DNA of 64,000 nt from Doryteuthis pealeii (GCA_023376005.1 CM042145.1:16531022-16595021); one strand, 5' to 3'; positions 41,267 to 51,950 are shown, counted from the stretch's first letter. Notes: generated from the sequence alone by a model not told the origin. Numbers and translations: made by a program.

Positions 41267-41553
41267 ATTGGATTCATTCCATTTATTTAAAGAATAAACA
41301 AAAGCTGGAATTGTTGAGACGATAATTCTTTCTTTGCTCAGTGAAATGAGGGCAGGTGTGGGGTTGAAAGTCTTTTTCTTTGTCGGCTGATTTGGACGTG
41401 TGGTTGAAGTCTGTTCTGGCTGATGACTTGGTTCTGTGTGACGCAGGGTGTGGTATGGGTCAGAAGTATGGCCGTTCCTTGATCTTGATCTTGATCTTGG
41501 TAGGAGTGACGCTCTGTGTGCCAACACTGAAACTCAACTGTCTTATCAACTTT
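41267..41553 (-). mobile_element. Repeat X, copy 2
   Basis: Over 90% similar by eye to 39933-40216, with a T-run after the AATGAATCCAAT end. Confidence 0.7.
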
Positions 41554-41779
41554 AACTCTTAAAGTCCTATACCACCTCATTCCACCTGGCCGGAAGTCTC
41601 ATTCGTTTTCCTAATCTACCCCAAACGATAGCCTTTGTTTAAATGTAATATTAAACATATTTAGAAGTCTTTGATTTAAAGGAAATAACAGGTAACTTTA
41701 GATGCAAATGTCATTTTTAGCCATTTCTTTATATATCCTTATAGATGCTCTGGACTTAGACAGCTGTTTTATAGTTATC

Positions 41780-42425
41780 AATTGGCTAGAGATTCGCTTT
41801 GAAAGGTTTTTGGGGGAAAATTCATGATTGGTTAAAAAACGTTAAATAGTAGGGGATATTTTTAATTGTTTATAGAATTTGTTTTTCACCTGGAAGCCTG
41901 CGTGGAGCCTATGCGTGGAACACTTGTTTTGTTCATTTCCTTTAGAGCTACTGTCACACAGGGATGTGGCATGGATTGGAGGTTCGGTGGTCCCTTTGAT
42001 ATTGCCCTGGTAGGAGTGACGCTCTGTGCCAACTCCGATAGTCAACTAACTTATCGACTTTAAGTGAGCTGTTTTTATGATTGTCAGTAGGCTCGGAAAA
42101 CGCTTTGAAAGGTTTTTGGGGAAAAATTTATGACTGGTTGAAAAACATTAATAGGGGATATTTTTAATTGTTCATAAAATTTGTTTTTCACCCGGGAAGC
42201 ATGTGTGGAACACTTGTTTTGTTCATTTCATTTAGAGCTACTGTCGGGTCAACATGCGTTTGATGTTACATTCTCAGTAGCTTAAGTTCTGTTCTGAAGT
42301 GTTTTTATTTTTATTTTTAATTTGTTTTGTTGGTGAGTGGATGTAATGGGTTAGTAAAATTTGTGAATCAAGAGAGATATCTTTTTCTGTTATAACACTT
42401 TGCCAATTTAAAAAAAAAATCATAA
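41780..42425. repeat. Duplicated LTR-like block
   Basis: GCTTTGAAAGGTTTTTGGGG to GAACACTTGTTTTGTTCATT occurs at 41800 and 42100. The block is related to 29600-29860. A scrap of repeat X (TAGGAGTGACGCTCTGTG) lies between the copies at 42010. Confidence 0.55.
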
Positions 42426-42534
42426 TGGCAGTCTAAACTTTTTAAATAGCATTCTTTTTAATCCCAAAAGAGTTGTGCAAATTCTGTACACTTTGTACTC
42501 ACTAAACCTAACTCCATGTACTAGATAATGAATA

Positions 42535-42955
42535 GTGCAGCCTATTCATTTTGAAATGTAGTGTAATATTTAAATTTGTAAGTTAACAATTATTCGTTAG
42601 AAGAGTCATTGAAGTAACCATAGATTTTGACAGCTTTTGACCCCTCCTTTCTTTCTTGTCTCTTAACTCCTTTCACTTCCTCCTCTTCCCCTATCTTTTC
42701 TCTTCCTTTTCTTAACCCCTCTTTTCCTTCCTTCTTTAAACCCCCTTTCTTTTCCTTCTATAACATTTCCTTCTCTCTTGTCTCTTAACTCTTTTCTTTT
42801 ACACCTTGGGTCTTGGGGAAATAAAGCCATCAAAATTGAAATAAGTCTTTGTGTTCCTGGTTTGATTAAAAACTAAGAGAATATCGACACTAAGATATAC
42901 AAACCAAGACACACCCCAGACAACCCAAGATGAAGAAGAGAGAACTAAGCTCAAC
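42535..42955 (+). mobile_element. LTR-like sequence with pyrimidine-rich interior
   Basis: AGCCTATTCATTTTGAAAT matches the start at 31465. GTCTTGGGGAAATAAAGCCA matches 31739. Between them is a CCTTTT-rich strand-biased tract (42650-42790). A downstream ATG (42931) gives a short leader-like frame. Confidence 0.45.
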
Positions 42956-43036
42956 TCAAATAGCAGAGATTAGAGATACACCAAGTTAGGAAGATAATGA
43001 TAAGATTATATATATATATATATATATATATTAAAG

Positions 43037-43099
43037 AATTAATTGCAGCCGATTACACATGTGTTCAATGAACACACGTGTAATCGGCTGCAATTAATT
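43037..43099. repeat. Palindrome with 29-bp arms
   Basis: AATTAATTGCAGCCGATTAC and its inverse around CAATG; one mismatch. Lies just upstream of the hammerhead at 43126. Confidence 0.85.
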
Positions 43100-43125
43100 G
43101 GTACCTCGATTAATTCAGTGGATTT

Positions 43126-43162
43126 AACCCTGAAGATCCTCATGGTGAAACTCGAGTAGGTT
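43126..43162 (+). ncRNA. Hammerhead ribozyme, small stem II
   Basis: AACC (stem I), CTGAAGA, TCC-TCAT-GGT (stem II), GAA, palindrome ACTCGAGT (stem III), A (43158), GGTT (stem I, 4 pairs). The core meets CUGANGA/GAAA. Stem II has only two firm pairs. Confidence 0.5.
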
Positions 43163-43321
43163 TCTATTGTATCCATTTCTTTAATAAATTTGCTCTACTT
43201 TGTATTGAGCACTTTGTATTTGTTATATCGCTGACTTAACCCCTGGATTTTGTGCACCTCCAATGATCGTGCCCATATTCACCGGTAAACCACCTTTTAT
43301 CTTTATATATATATATATATA

Positions 43322-43602
43322 TACCAACCCCTCCGCACGAGCGGGATATGACACAAGGTCAATTTCTTAAGCGGAGTTTAACAGGTTTGAATTCAGAGTT
43401 TTCTTTCTCCTAGACCAGTTGCCTAACCAAGGTTAAAGAGCCCAGTCTGCCCTACTATTTACCCATAACTGGAGGGAGAGTAGAATTCATACCTTTCCCA
43501 AGGGTATTAGCACTAAGTGAAATGCAATTACCACATCCAGGATTTGAACTCGGGGCACGAGTCCATTTCCTATAACTTTAACCATTACACCACGTGCTTT
43601 AT
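43322..43602 (-). mobile_element. SINE S1, near full length
   Basis: Minus strand A box GGTGTAATGGTTAAAG to tail CGGAGGGGTTGGTATATAT, merging with a TA array at 43300-43321. Confidence 0.8.
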
Positions 43603-43679
43603 ATATTATATATAAGATTAATAAAAACAGCCTACTTTTATCTTCTTTCATAAATTTCATCTCAAGTGTAAGATTTCAA

Positions 43680-43925
43680 GACATGGAGGAAATTTTTAAA
43701 AATATGACAGTACTGCTTCATGCCACATTAGAAGAAGTTTCAGAGGTACTCAGACCAATGGGAAACTCACTGGAATAAATGTCTTGAATGCCAAAGCGAC
43801 TATTTTGAAGAAAGTTTCATTTCAGTCTTAGAAAATACAGTTTTAATCTTGATATTTTTTAACACATTCTTGAGACTGTATAAATGTGTAAAAACTATTT
43901 GTATCAAAAATTGTTACTTAAAGCA
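43680..43925 (+). pseudogene. mariner/Tc1-type transposase C-terminal scrap
   Basis: The plus frame at 43750-43835 reads RYSDQWETHWNKCLECQSDY then FEESF, matching the W..R/HW.KC....G.YFE signature at the C-terminus of mariner-like transposases. No catalytic residues and no terminal repeats seen. Confidence 0.45.
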
Positions 43926-44008
43926 ATAATTGTTTAAAAAGGATTATTATTGTTAGTCAATTGAAACCACATAATTTAAAAAGTTTCCACCAATTCACCA
44001 TGCTGTCC

Positions 44009-44316
44009 ATTAGGGTAGGTCGATTATTCACTTTTTAAAAATATCAAATTGTCCATTATGCGAAAGTTGTGTGTTAGTATACTGAATACTGATACCAAAA
44101 ATGAGATCTTTTACTTGTACCATTGTTTGAGGAAATAGCATCAAAGATCGTCTACTAAAATTCACAAAAAATTCTTGTTTTTATAAACATTTGGCCTAGA
44201 AATTGTTAGAAAATTTACACATTTTCAATTTGAATCCTATTTATAATATTTAATTCATTTCATTTTAATAAAATAAAATAACATTTTCTGATTTAAATAT
44301 TGAAAACGGTAAATTA
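44009..44316. mobile_element. MITE Z, right end missing
   Basis: Matches 37024-37330, then stops where the truncated Helitron begins. Confidence 0.65.
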
Positions 44317-44669
44317 AGATTTATCTCTGAGATTTTTGCTCATATTCTTTAAGATAAAACAAGACAATTAGAAATTAATAATACTAAGCACATAGTTATT
44401 AAAATCAAATTTTTAATATCAATATGCAAATTATTCTTCCTGTTCACACTGTAAATCGCTATTTTGTTATATAAGTACAATTGCATGTTATTAGTATGTA
44501 GATATGGTTAACAGTATCAATAATGTAAACATTTTTTATTAATAATTGAGGTTTAAATAAAATAAATTCATGGAGAATGTGACTTAGATAACTAAAGGGA
44601 ATTATGACTTGAATAGTAATATAGTTTCGGTTACGGACAGACAAACACACAATCTCGATTATAATAAGA
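44317..44669 (-). mobile_element. Helitron-like element, family A, 3'-truncated
   Basis: 5' end TCTTATTATAATCGAGATTG at 44669 (minus). Continues to the GAGATAAATCTT segment and stops at 44317, lacking hairpin and CTRR. Confidence 0.65.
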
Positions 44670-44679
44670 AGATTTAGGA

Positions 44680-45005
44680 TTACCCTTGTATGATGTAAAT
44701 AAACATTGCAATATGAAGAAAATCTACCAGATTTCTCTTTCTTCTAGATCAAATATTGATTCTTCTTTTCTGTAAGTGTTTTAAAACTACTTCTGTAATG
44801 TTTCATTCATGTTTAAACAATTCGGTCTGTCTGGGATCTTGAGATCATTATTTGGCGAGTGCACCTGTTGAACGAACCAATTTCTTTAGACGGCATTTTT
44901 AGAGATAAAACATTATTAGAAAAGTTCTGATAGAGCTGGATAAATAAAAATGAAGGCAAAAACAAAATAATAAACAGTTTTGATTAAAAGAAAGAAAAAA
45001 AACTT

Positions 45006-45042
<37 letters not shown>

Positions 45043-46295
45043 ATAAATCTAATGAGTCAGGTAAACCTACTAAAAGTTTTGCTTAATGTGGGATTACTTT
45101 GTAAGTTTCTTATTTTTTATCACAATATTCCATTTTATAATGGGAGATTTATTTGCTATATAATGTTGTACTTTTGGCATATTTTCTGTTGTGAAAAGCT
45201 GAGTTTATATATATATATATATGCATGTGTGTGTGTGTGTAGCGATTTACAAAACATGGCAAAAATAGTGCGTGACTTTGAAAAAAAATCTTTAAGAAAG
45301 TGACAAATTCATACAACTATCAATAAGAAAGATCACAGGATCAATAAAAATAAACTAATAATCCAATTTTAATAACATTTTTAGTATATGAAGTAATAAA
45401 TAAAGAGATTTTTATTTTAAATAAATATTTACTCTAAATTAAATAGGCTAAGTATTTTTTTGTTTGTATTTGTTTTGCACATTGAACCCCAATAGTGAAC
45501 AATAAATTTCTTCATAATTTGAAAAAATGAATTCAACACTTTTGGAAAGAGAATTCAATGACAGAACATATGTAAAAAAAAATTGATGTTTTGATAAAGT
45601 AGTAGGACATCTTACATTTTAAAACTTAAGTCTCATAAATAAGAAAAAAATATCTATTTTTAAAAAAATCATTAGCTTATCTTTTAAGGAATGTGATATT
45701 AACTTATCTACCTTTTTATCTTTTATTTTAGAGATGTTTTAAAATCTAAAAATGTAAAATGAATTTTCCCATTGAATTTCTAACAAAAACATATTTATTT
45801 AATTAAAGAAAATATTGTATTAAAAATATATAACTAAAAATAATGAGATTCCATTATGATAGTCTCTATGAAAAAAAATATTGAAAATAATTTTTGAGGT
45901 AAAAATGGTTGTCTTTTATTTTTACAGGAACTGTTTACATCAAAAATTTGTACCTGAAAGGAGAACAAGAACTTACATTCACAGAACTGTCGACTGCTGC
46001 TGCTGTTATGTGCTAAAAGTTACACTTATGGCCTGCCATAGAAAATAACCATAGCTTATATTATGGTGTGAAACTATATAAAAAATAGAAAACATTCATT
46101 GAAAAATAATTCAAAACAAAAAAAAATGTACTGTTTTGTGTAACAGAAATCTGTTTTTTCTTTTTTTAACACATAAACTTGGAATTGTTCTTTATATTAA
46201 ATGTAAAAGAAAACAGTAAAAAGATAATTTTCAATTTCTTATTAACATTTTAACATATTTTTTACAAATTTGCAGACATGATATGCCTGGTTTTT
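44680..46295. other. AT-rich, mostly single-copy-looking stretch
   Basis: TA arrays at 45009-45041 and 45207-45223, a GT run at 45229-45240. No frame, SINE or TE signature otherwise. Could be intron or intergenic host sequence. Confidence 0.3.
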
Positions 46296-46368
46296 ATATA
46301 TATATTATATATATATATATATATTTATTTATTTTACAATGTTTTCACAGATCAATGTTCATTATTAA

Positions 46369-46409
46369 CAGCGACCACGGTTTCATGCTAAATAGCAATC
46401 ATCAGGCTG
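46369..46409 (-). ncRNA. Type I hammerhead ribozyme (left arm)
   Basis: Mirror copy of 46566-46606 on the minus strand: CAGC, CTGATGA, TTGCT-ATT-TAGCAT, GAA, ACCGTGGT, C, GCTG. Confidence 0.65.
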
Positions 46410-46565
46410 TGGAGCAAGATCCTATGGTGTTTGTTGGAGTTCTTTACTCAATGTCACATTTTGGATTGTAAATAACGTCGGTTATTAAACTAACCGACGT
46501 TATTTACAATCCAAAATGTGACATTGAGTAAAGAACTCCAACAAACACCATAGGATCTTGCTCCA

Positions 46566-46606
46566 CAGCCTGATGATTGCTATTTAGCATGAAACCGTGG
46601 TCGCTG
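46566..46606 (+). ncRNA. Type I hammerhead ribozyme (right arm)
   Basis: CAGC (stem I), CTGATGA, stem II TGCT-ATTT-AGCA closed by a U-U mismatch next to the core, GAA, ACC-GT-GGT (stem III), C (46602), GCTG (stem I, 4 pairs). The cleavage triplet is GUC, the commonest natural one. Confidence 0.65.
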
Positions 46607-46730
46607 TTAATAATGAACATTGATCTGTGAAAACATTGTAAAATAAATAAATATTAGCTCTTACAAACTGTGATTGAGCACTGTATTTTCTTTGTTTCAT
46701 CGCAAAAAAATTTTGTTTTTACATATACCT

Positions 46731-46756
<26 letters not shown>

Positions 46757-46761
<5 letters not shown>

Positions 46762-47021
46762 AAACCCTTTCGCACAAGCAGGATGTGACACAAGGTCGAT
46801 TTCATAAACAGGGTTTAACAGATTTAAATTCAAAGTTTTCCTTCTTCTAGACTGGTTGCCTAACCAAGGTTAAAGAGCCCAGCTTGCCCTACTATTTACC
46901 CATAGCTGGAGGGAGAATAACTTTCCCAAGGGTATTAGTGCTAAGTGAAATGCAAACAGCCTCGTCTAGAATTTGAACTCATCTCACAGTGTCCATTTCC
47001 TACAACAGTAACCATTACGCG

Positions 47022-47022
<1 letters not shown>
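46757..47022 (-). mobile_element. SINE S1, near full length
   Basis: TTTACCAAACCCTTTCGC to GTAACCATTACGCGCC on the plus strand, flanked on both sides by TA arrays. Confidence 0.75.
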
Positions 47023-47068
<46 letters not shown>

Positions 47069-47069
47069 G

Positions 47070-47283
47070 GAATACTACACAAATAAGTAGTATGCATTTG
47101 TTACCATAGGTTTCAAGGCAGAAAGGCAAATTATCATAGGGTCAGAGTATCTATCTGTCTATTGTCAAGACAAATGCATCAAATGTAAATATATGAGGCA
47201 GATAGACAGTCTATCCCAATGACAATTTGCCTTTCTATCTTAAAACCTATGGTAGTAAATGCATACTTATTTGTGTAGTATTT
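47070..47283. mobile_element. Inverted-repeat element between TA arrays
   Basis: Arms of about 60 bp: AATACTACACAAATAAGTAG at 47071 and its inverse ending 47282. Total 214 bp, TA arrays on both sides, a MITE-like layout. Only one copy seen. Confidence 0.55.
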
Positions 47284-47300
47284 TATAAATAAACGAGTAA

Positions 47301-47353
<53 letters not shown>

Positions 47354-47608
47354 TCATTAACTTTGAACTGGGAAGAAAGTAAAAAGCAAATTCCATTCCT
47401 GAAGCCCCAGAAGGAAATACTGTCTTGTAAATTAAAGACATCCTAGATTGAAGCCTGACACATACGCCAAGAAGAATTATCTTAAGAAAATTAACAGATG
47501 TAATTAAGCTTAATGTTATTTTCTCGTAATAATAGAGTAATGTGAAATCATCAGAGATTTCACTAAATGATTGAATCTGTCTTTATTCAAAGATGAATTA
47601 ATGGAACC

Positions 47609-48240
47609 TCATTCATCTGGTTTTGGCTTGTATTCTGGACTTGTAGATTCGTTCACAATATTGCAGAGGAAATTCCTATCTATATTTGGTTGTTCATGAC
47701 GACGAAGACGTCTGGACTTGTAGATTCGTTCACACATATTGCAGAGGAAATTCCTATCTATATTTGGTTGTTCATGACGACGAAGACGTCTGGACTTGTA
47801 GATTCGGTCACACATATTGCAGAGGAAATTCCTATCTATATTTGGTTGTTCATGACGATGAAGACGTCTGGACTTGTAGATTCGGTCACACATATTGCAG
47901 GGGAAATTCCCATCTACATTTGGTTGTTCATGACGACGAAGACGTCTGGACTTGTAGATTCGGTCACACATATTGCAGGGGAAATTCCCATCTACATTTG
48001 GTTGTTCATGACGACGAAGATGTCTGGACCCATTTGGTTGTTCATGACGATGAAGGCGTCGCCGCTCTGCAGTTTCATTATAGAGCTGCTTAGCTCATGT
48101 GTGGCAGGTGTCTCGCCAACCCTGTCTGTTGGAGGTCAGATCTTCCATGCTTGAAGGTGTGATATTACATTTCTTCAGCGTTGTCTTAATATGGTCTTTG
48201 AGCCACTTTTGGGGAGCTCAAGCTACATCTGGCACATTGC
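47609..48240 (-). pseudogene. LINE protein C-terminus with amplified zinc-finger-like unit
   Basis: Minus frame from about 48235: WLKDHIKTTLKKCNI, TPSSMEDLTSNRQGWRD (usual LINE ORF2 C-terminal segment), one TGA, AKQLYNETAERRRL, then tandem 26-residue units CNMCDRIYKSRRLRRHEQPN + xDxNFx. The 78-bp DNA unit occurs five times (47641-48045). Each unit keeps C-x2-C-x11-H but lacks a fourth ligand. The last unit is frameshifted. In related LINEs this position holds a single terminal finger, so the array is a local amplification. Confidence 0.7.
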
Positions 48241-48244
48241 CACA

Positions 48245-48600
48245 TTGAATTATTGATTTATTTTAATGGCATGTCAACATGTCTAGGGTTATTTTATGCT
48301 GAGAAGTCAGGGAATTTCATTCATTGTTCATATTTACATTTTTTGAATAGTTGTTTCTTAAGATGTTTTTTGATTTTTTTTTTTTTGCACACTATGCAAT
48401 TGAATATGAATCATTTTTACATAGATCAATTGGACCCATAGATGGGACCTTAACAAGTACTATCACTCCAAATCACAGTGGACCTGGGAGTAATAGCAAT
48501 GAAGGGGTACTCCAAACTCACCAGATGCAGTTTAGAGTCATACTCAGAACACCCCTTTTTTGGGGGGTGGGGTCTTACTCCTCTACAGGGGATATAATCA
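48245..48600 (-). mobile_element. S3a element, near full length
   Basis: TTTAATGGCATGTCAACATG tail end at left, GACCTGGGAGTAATAGCAAT central block, CACCCCTTTTTTGGGGGG 5' part at right (plus-strand reading). Confidence 0.75.
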
Positions 48601-48687
48601 GCATATTCTAAACCTTGCTGACAGGGCAGACATTTCTGGAGTATTAAGAATAAATGATTGTTAAAGATCTAATGATCCCCTATAATA

Positions 48688-48709
48688 GTAGTAGTAGTAG
48701 TAGTAGTAA
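48688..48709. repeat. TAG trinucleotide repeat
   Basis: Seven TAG units. Confidence 0.85.
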
Positions 48710-48720
48710 CTCTCTTTAGG

Positions 48721-48970
48721 GGCCGGGTTAGCTCAGTTGGTAGAGCGTTCGGACAGAAACCACAAGGTTCCTAGTTCGATACCGGTCCCCACCAACTCAG
48801 CGTATGGGTAGCACAGGGATCTGTGCGGTAAAGTAAGGAGCTGATGGAAGGTGTGGTGCTCCACCTCAGATGCTAAAAACAATCTCCTTGGTCTAGCGCT
48901 ATATTGAAAAGGGGATAGACTCCCTCGCTGACTTGCTGATACCGACTTTAGGCTGCCCCGTCGACTTTTT
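48721..48970 (+). mobile_element. SINE S2, full length, well preserved
   Basis: GGCCGGGTTAGCTCAGTTGG A box, TAGTTCGATACCGG B box, complete body, GGCTGCCCCGTCGAC end. Confidence 0.85.
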
Positions 48971-49022
48971 TAATTTAGTAACTCTCTGTGAGTGAAATAG
49001 GAGGCCCTTTGTATGTATTTAC

Positions 49023-49200
49023 ACAGCCGCTCTGCCATGGGTGGGATATGGGTTATGTTTTAGGCAGAATACAGCTGTTTTAAATTCAGAGGTTTCCTTT
49101 TCTTAGGGTGGTTGCAATACCATGTCTGAAGAGTCCAGTCTGCCCCACTATCTACCCAATCCTTCTGCCACGGGCAGGCTATGACACAAGGTTAAGAAAT
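49023..49200 (-). mobile_element. SINE S1 pieces, rearranged
   Basis: GCCATGGGTGGGATATGGGT to CTGCCCCACTATCTACCC, followed by a second S1 3' end (CTTCTGCCACGGGCAGGCTA). Confidence 0.55.
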
Positions 49201-49299
49201 ATCTGTTTATGTGTATGTATATGTGTGTGTGTATGTGTGTCTACATACAAGAATGAGGTGTAAAAACACAAAATAGTTCTGAACATCGGTCTGTTTAAG

Positions 49300-49485
49300 G
49301 GGTCTAAAATACACTGACCACATCCCCCCACAAAGCTGTAAGACACCCCACACCCACCTAGAGATGTCCTGGGTATAACATAAAACTGTATCCAGGGGGG
49401 TGAGGCTTCAGTTCTGGAGCCCCTGGAGAGGGTGGAGTTACCCCTTCATTGCCATTATTTCCAGGTCTACTCTGATTTGCACACA
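49300..49485 (+). mobile_element. S3 5' half
   Basis: ACACCCACCTAGAGATGTCC, GGCTTCAGTTCTGGAGCC, TTGCCATTATTTCCAGGTC; then broken. Confidence 0.6.
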
Positions 49486-49500
49486 ATTGTATATTTTCAA

Positions 49501-49799
49501 TGTTTGTTTGTTTATTGATTTTTAATAGCATATCAACCCGTCTGGGGTTATGTCATGCCTTACGGTTAGGAAGTTATACATATCGTGTATTTATATTTAT
49601 ATTTTTTAGTAATTGGTTTTAACAATGTGTTAGCATTATTGGGGATTATGTTGTATGGTATTAATTTGTTTCATGTCTATATTCTATGGTATAATTTTAT
49701 TTCCCTCAAAAAAGAGAGAATATCCTCCATGTTGACATTTTCAAACAGATCTTTCATATTGTTTGCTTTAAAATAACGGTTTCTGATATGAGCAAAAAA
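49501..49799 (-). mobile_element. LINE 3' end sharing its tail with S3a
   Basis: Reverse-complement paralogue of 53204-53503. The minus frame reads NMKDLFENVNMEDILSFLRE followed by IKLYHRI and a stop, then about 190 bp of 3' UTR ending GGGTTGATATGCTATTAAAA. Clade not certain (CR1/L2-like guess). Confidence 0.55.
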
Positions 49800-49994
49800 C
49801 TGCATTCCATGAATAAGTATTTAACTGTCAAAGGTGTTTGATATGTTCCACATTGTGGTTGTTGTTCTTGTTTGAGTATATAGGAGTGCTTTAGTCTTGT
49901 ATGACCAATGCGTAATCGGGACACAATAACTTGTTCCTTTCTAGACTTCCTTAAAGTTGGTCTCTAGCCTCCCAAAATGGGTTTGATTAGGAAA

Positions 49995-50310
49995 AGTTTA
50001 TTGTGTTTATATATTTTTAGGAAGAGTTTATTGTGTTTTATATATTTTAGGAAGAGTTTATTGTGTTTATATATTTTAGGAAGAGTTTAGTGTTTATATA
50101 TTTTAGGAAGAGTTTATGTGTTTATATATTTTTAGAAGAGTTTATTGTGTTTATATATTTTAGGAAGAGTTTATTGTGTTTATATATTTTAGGAAGAGTT
50201 TACTGTGTTTATATATTTTAGGAAGAGTTTATTGTGTTTATATATTTTAGGAAGAGTTTATTGTGTTTATATATTTTAGGAAGAGTTTATTGTGTTTATA
50301 TGTTTTCAAG
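49995..50310. repeat. Minisatellite of about 30 bp, ten units
   Basis: Unit TTTAGGAAGAGTTTATTGTG + TTTATATAT. Units are nearly identical, so it is young and likely polymorphic. Confidence 0.9.
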
Positions 50311-50752
50311 TATTCCTATCTAATATTAATAATTTATACACAATTATATGGTTTAAACTGGTGAACAAAGGTGAACAAATGCTAAATTTACTCTGTGTGT
50401 ATTATATACAAGATTTTTTTCTTTGTGCAATACTAATATTGACTATGTTAAATTGTGAGGATAATGATGGTAAACAAAATAATGCTGATGTTACTCTCCT
50501 GATTGAAGCATCAGTTGAATATAATGATTTTTGTATACCTCCAAAGAAATTACTGTTGATAGCTCTAATATAAGACAGAGATATTGAATATCTGGAAACG
50601 ATCAATATAGCTGATCTTGTAGTTTAACATCAATTATCACAGTTGCTGTGAGGGTTGAGGGTGGGTGGATCATGGAGCTTAATATCCCAAATTTGAATTT
50701 TTTCTTTTAAATTGATTCTAAAAAATAAGAAAAAAGAGAAAAAATGCCTGTA

Positions 50753-50925
50753 AGGGCCGGTTTAGCTCAGTCGGAAGAGTATCCGCCGAGGAACCACAAG
50801 GTTAACAGATTCGATACCAGCCCTTGCCAACTCAGCACATGAGTAGCACAGCTTCTGTGTGGTAAAGTGTGAAGCTGAAGATAGGTGTAGCACTCCACTT
50901 CACTCCAGTGCTAATGAAAAGCGTG
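50753..50925 (+). mobile_element. SINE S2 5' half fused to S1
   Basis: AGGGCCGGTTTAGCTCAGTC, GATTCGATACCAGCCC, then body to CACTCCAGTGCTAATGAAAA, after which S1 begins. Confidence 0.7.
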
Positions 50926-50929
50926 TACT

Positions 50930-51160
50930 AAAGGTGCATGGCATAATGGTTAGAGTCGTGGGAAATGGACTCGTCAACCTGAGTTCAAATTCTAGACAAG
51001 GCATTTCACATAGTGTTAATACCCTTGGGAAAGGTATGAATCCATATATTCTCCCTCCAGCTATGGATAAAATAGTAGGGCAGACTGAGCTTTTTAACCT
51101 TGGATAAGTAACCAGTCTAGGAGAAGGAAAACTCTGAATTTGAAAAACCTGTGGTCAGTC
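50930..51160 (+). mobile_element. SINE S1
   Basis: GCATGGCATAATGGTTAGAG (A box), GAGTTCAAATTCTAG (B box), body to GAAAACTCTGAATT. 3' end missing. Confidence 0.75.
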
Positions 51161-51344
51161 GTTGATTGGGTTTGTGGCATTACTTGTGCACCAATTCTTT
51201 TCTATTGACTGTGCCAAAAATTGTGGATGGTCCAACATAAGCCTTCACCACTATAAACAAAACACTGTGTGGGTTGTTCATTGGATGAACCCTCATGCAT
51301 CAAAATTGACGAGAGAGTCCATTTTTTTTTACTAATGGAAAAAT

Positions 51345-51889
51345 GATAGTCAATTATCTTCCCCTGCCACTAGAGGGCGGTTAGCCAGCATACGATGTTG
51401 GCGGCAAAACCAAACCCCATCACTTATCAAGGAGCAGTTAGCGAGGAGAGTCGCAAAAATAATCGCTCCCACCACCTTGCCATAAAAACAGCAAACTTTC
51501 TAAGGCTTTCTAAGGCTCTCGATAGCATACTAACAGAAGGCTGACGTACTACATTCCCACCAAAAAGGGCACATTTTTACCAGGCGAATAGCTTCTAAAA
51601 ATCACTCCCTACACCTTTACTTATCGGACGAGAACCGACCAAGACGAAGCGTGTAACAGCATTCCAAAACCAGCGAGTAGAACACCTTTTTAGCGCACTT
51701 CACCAAGAACTTTTATTTCACCTCCCAGATAAGTCTAGTAGCAAATGCCATTAAAATTTGCAACAATTTCTGTACTTTGATAATATGTGTCTGTATTTTA
51801 TATTTGTGTTTGTTTCCTTCTTTCGTCCAAATAATAACCACTACTACCGGAGAATAAGAGCTCCAAACGAACCCCGTAAATACTCTTAT
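51345..51889 (+). mobile_element. LTR-like element E, unexpanded copy
   Basis: Same order of landmarks as 23038-24284: CAATTATCTTCCCCTGCCAC, TTTCTAAGGCTTTCTAAGGC, AGATAAGTCTAGTAGC, GAGAATAAGAGCTCC, CCCCGTAAATAC, but about 545 bp. Serves as the ancestral form. Confidence 0.6.
51367..51380 (+). promoter_or_regulatory. Perfect CTCF-consensus match
   Basis: CCACTAGAGGGCGG fits all 14 positions of CCASYAGRKGGCRS. Lies near the start of LTR-like element E. Function inferred only. Confidence 0.4.
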
Positions 51890-51896
51890 TACTCCC

Positions 51897-51950
51897 TTGC
51901 TGTCCAGCTGATACCAACAATAGGTCATTCTGCCGATTTTACTTTTTACT
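51897..51950 (+). mobile_element. SINE S2 3' stub
   Basis: GCTGATACCAACAATAGGTC to CCGATTTTACTTTTTAC. Confidence 0.55.

Larger units (their letters stand above)
46321..46654. mobile_element. Near-perfect palindrome with a hammerhead in each arm
   Basis: Arms 46321-46484 and 46491-46654 appear identical by eye and surround TTAAAC. Each arm holds a complete hammerhead, on opposite strands. A TA array abuts the left end. The structure equals an inverted pair of one Penelope-like/retrozyme unit end. No coding. Confidence 0.7.

Noticed and set aside
47686..48154. Plus-strand frames of 135-154 codons with tandem repeats
   Set aside because: Antisense shadows of the LINE C-terminal zinc-finger array on the minus strand.
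50292..50573. Frame of 93 codons after the 30-bp minisatellite
   Set aside because: Hydrophobic AT-driven composition, no domain, no promoter or splice context that could be supported.
50753..50830. tRNA genes at S1, S2 and tRNA-Asp-like heads
   Set aside because: A and B boxes are present but acceptor and anticodon stems do not pair, and each head continues into a SINE or retroelement body.
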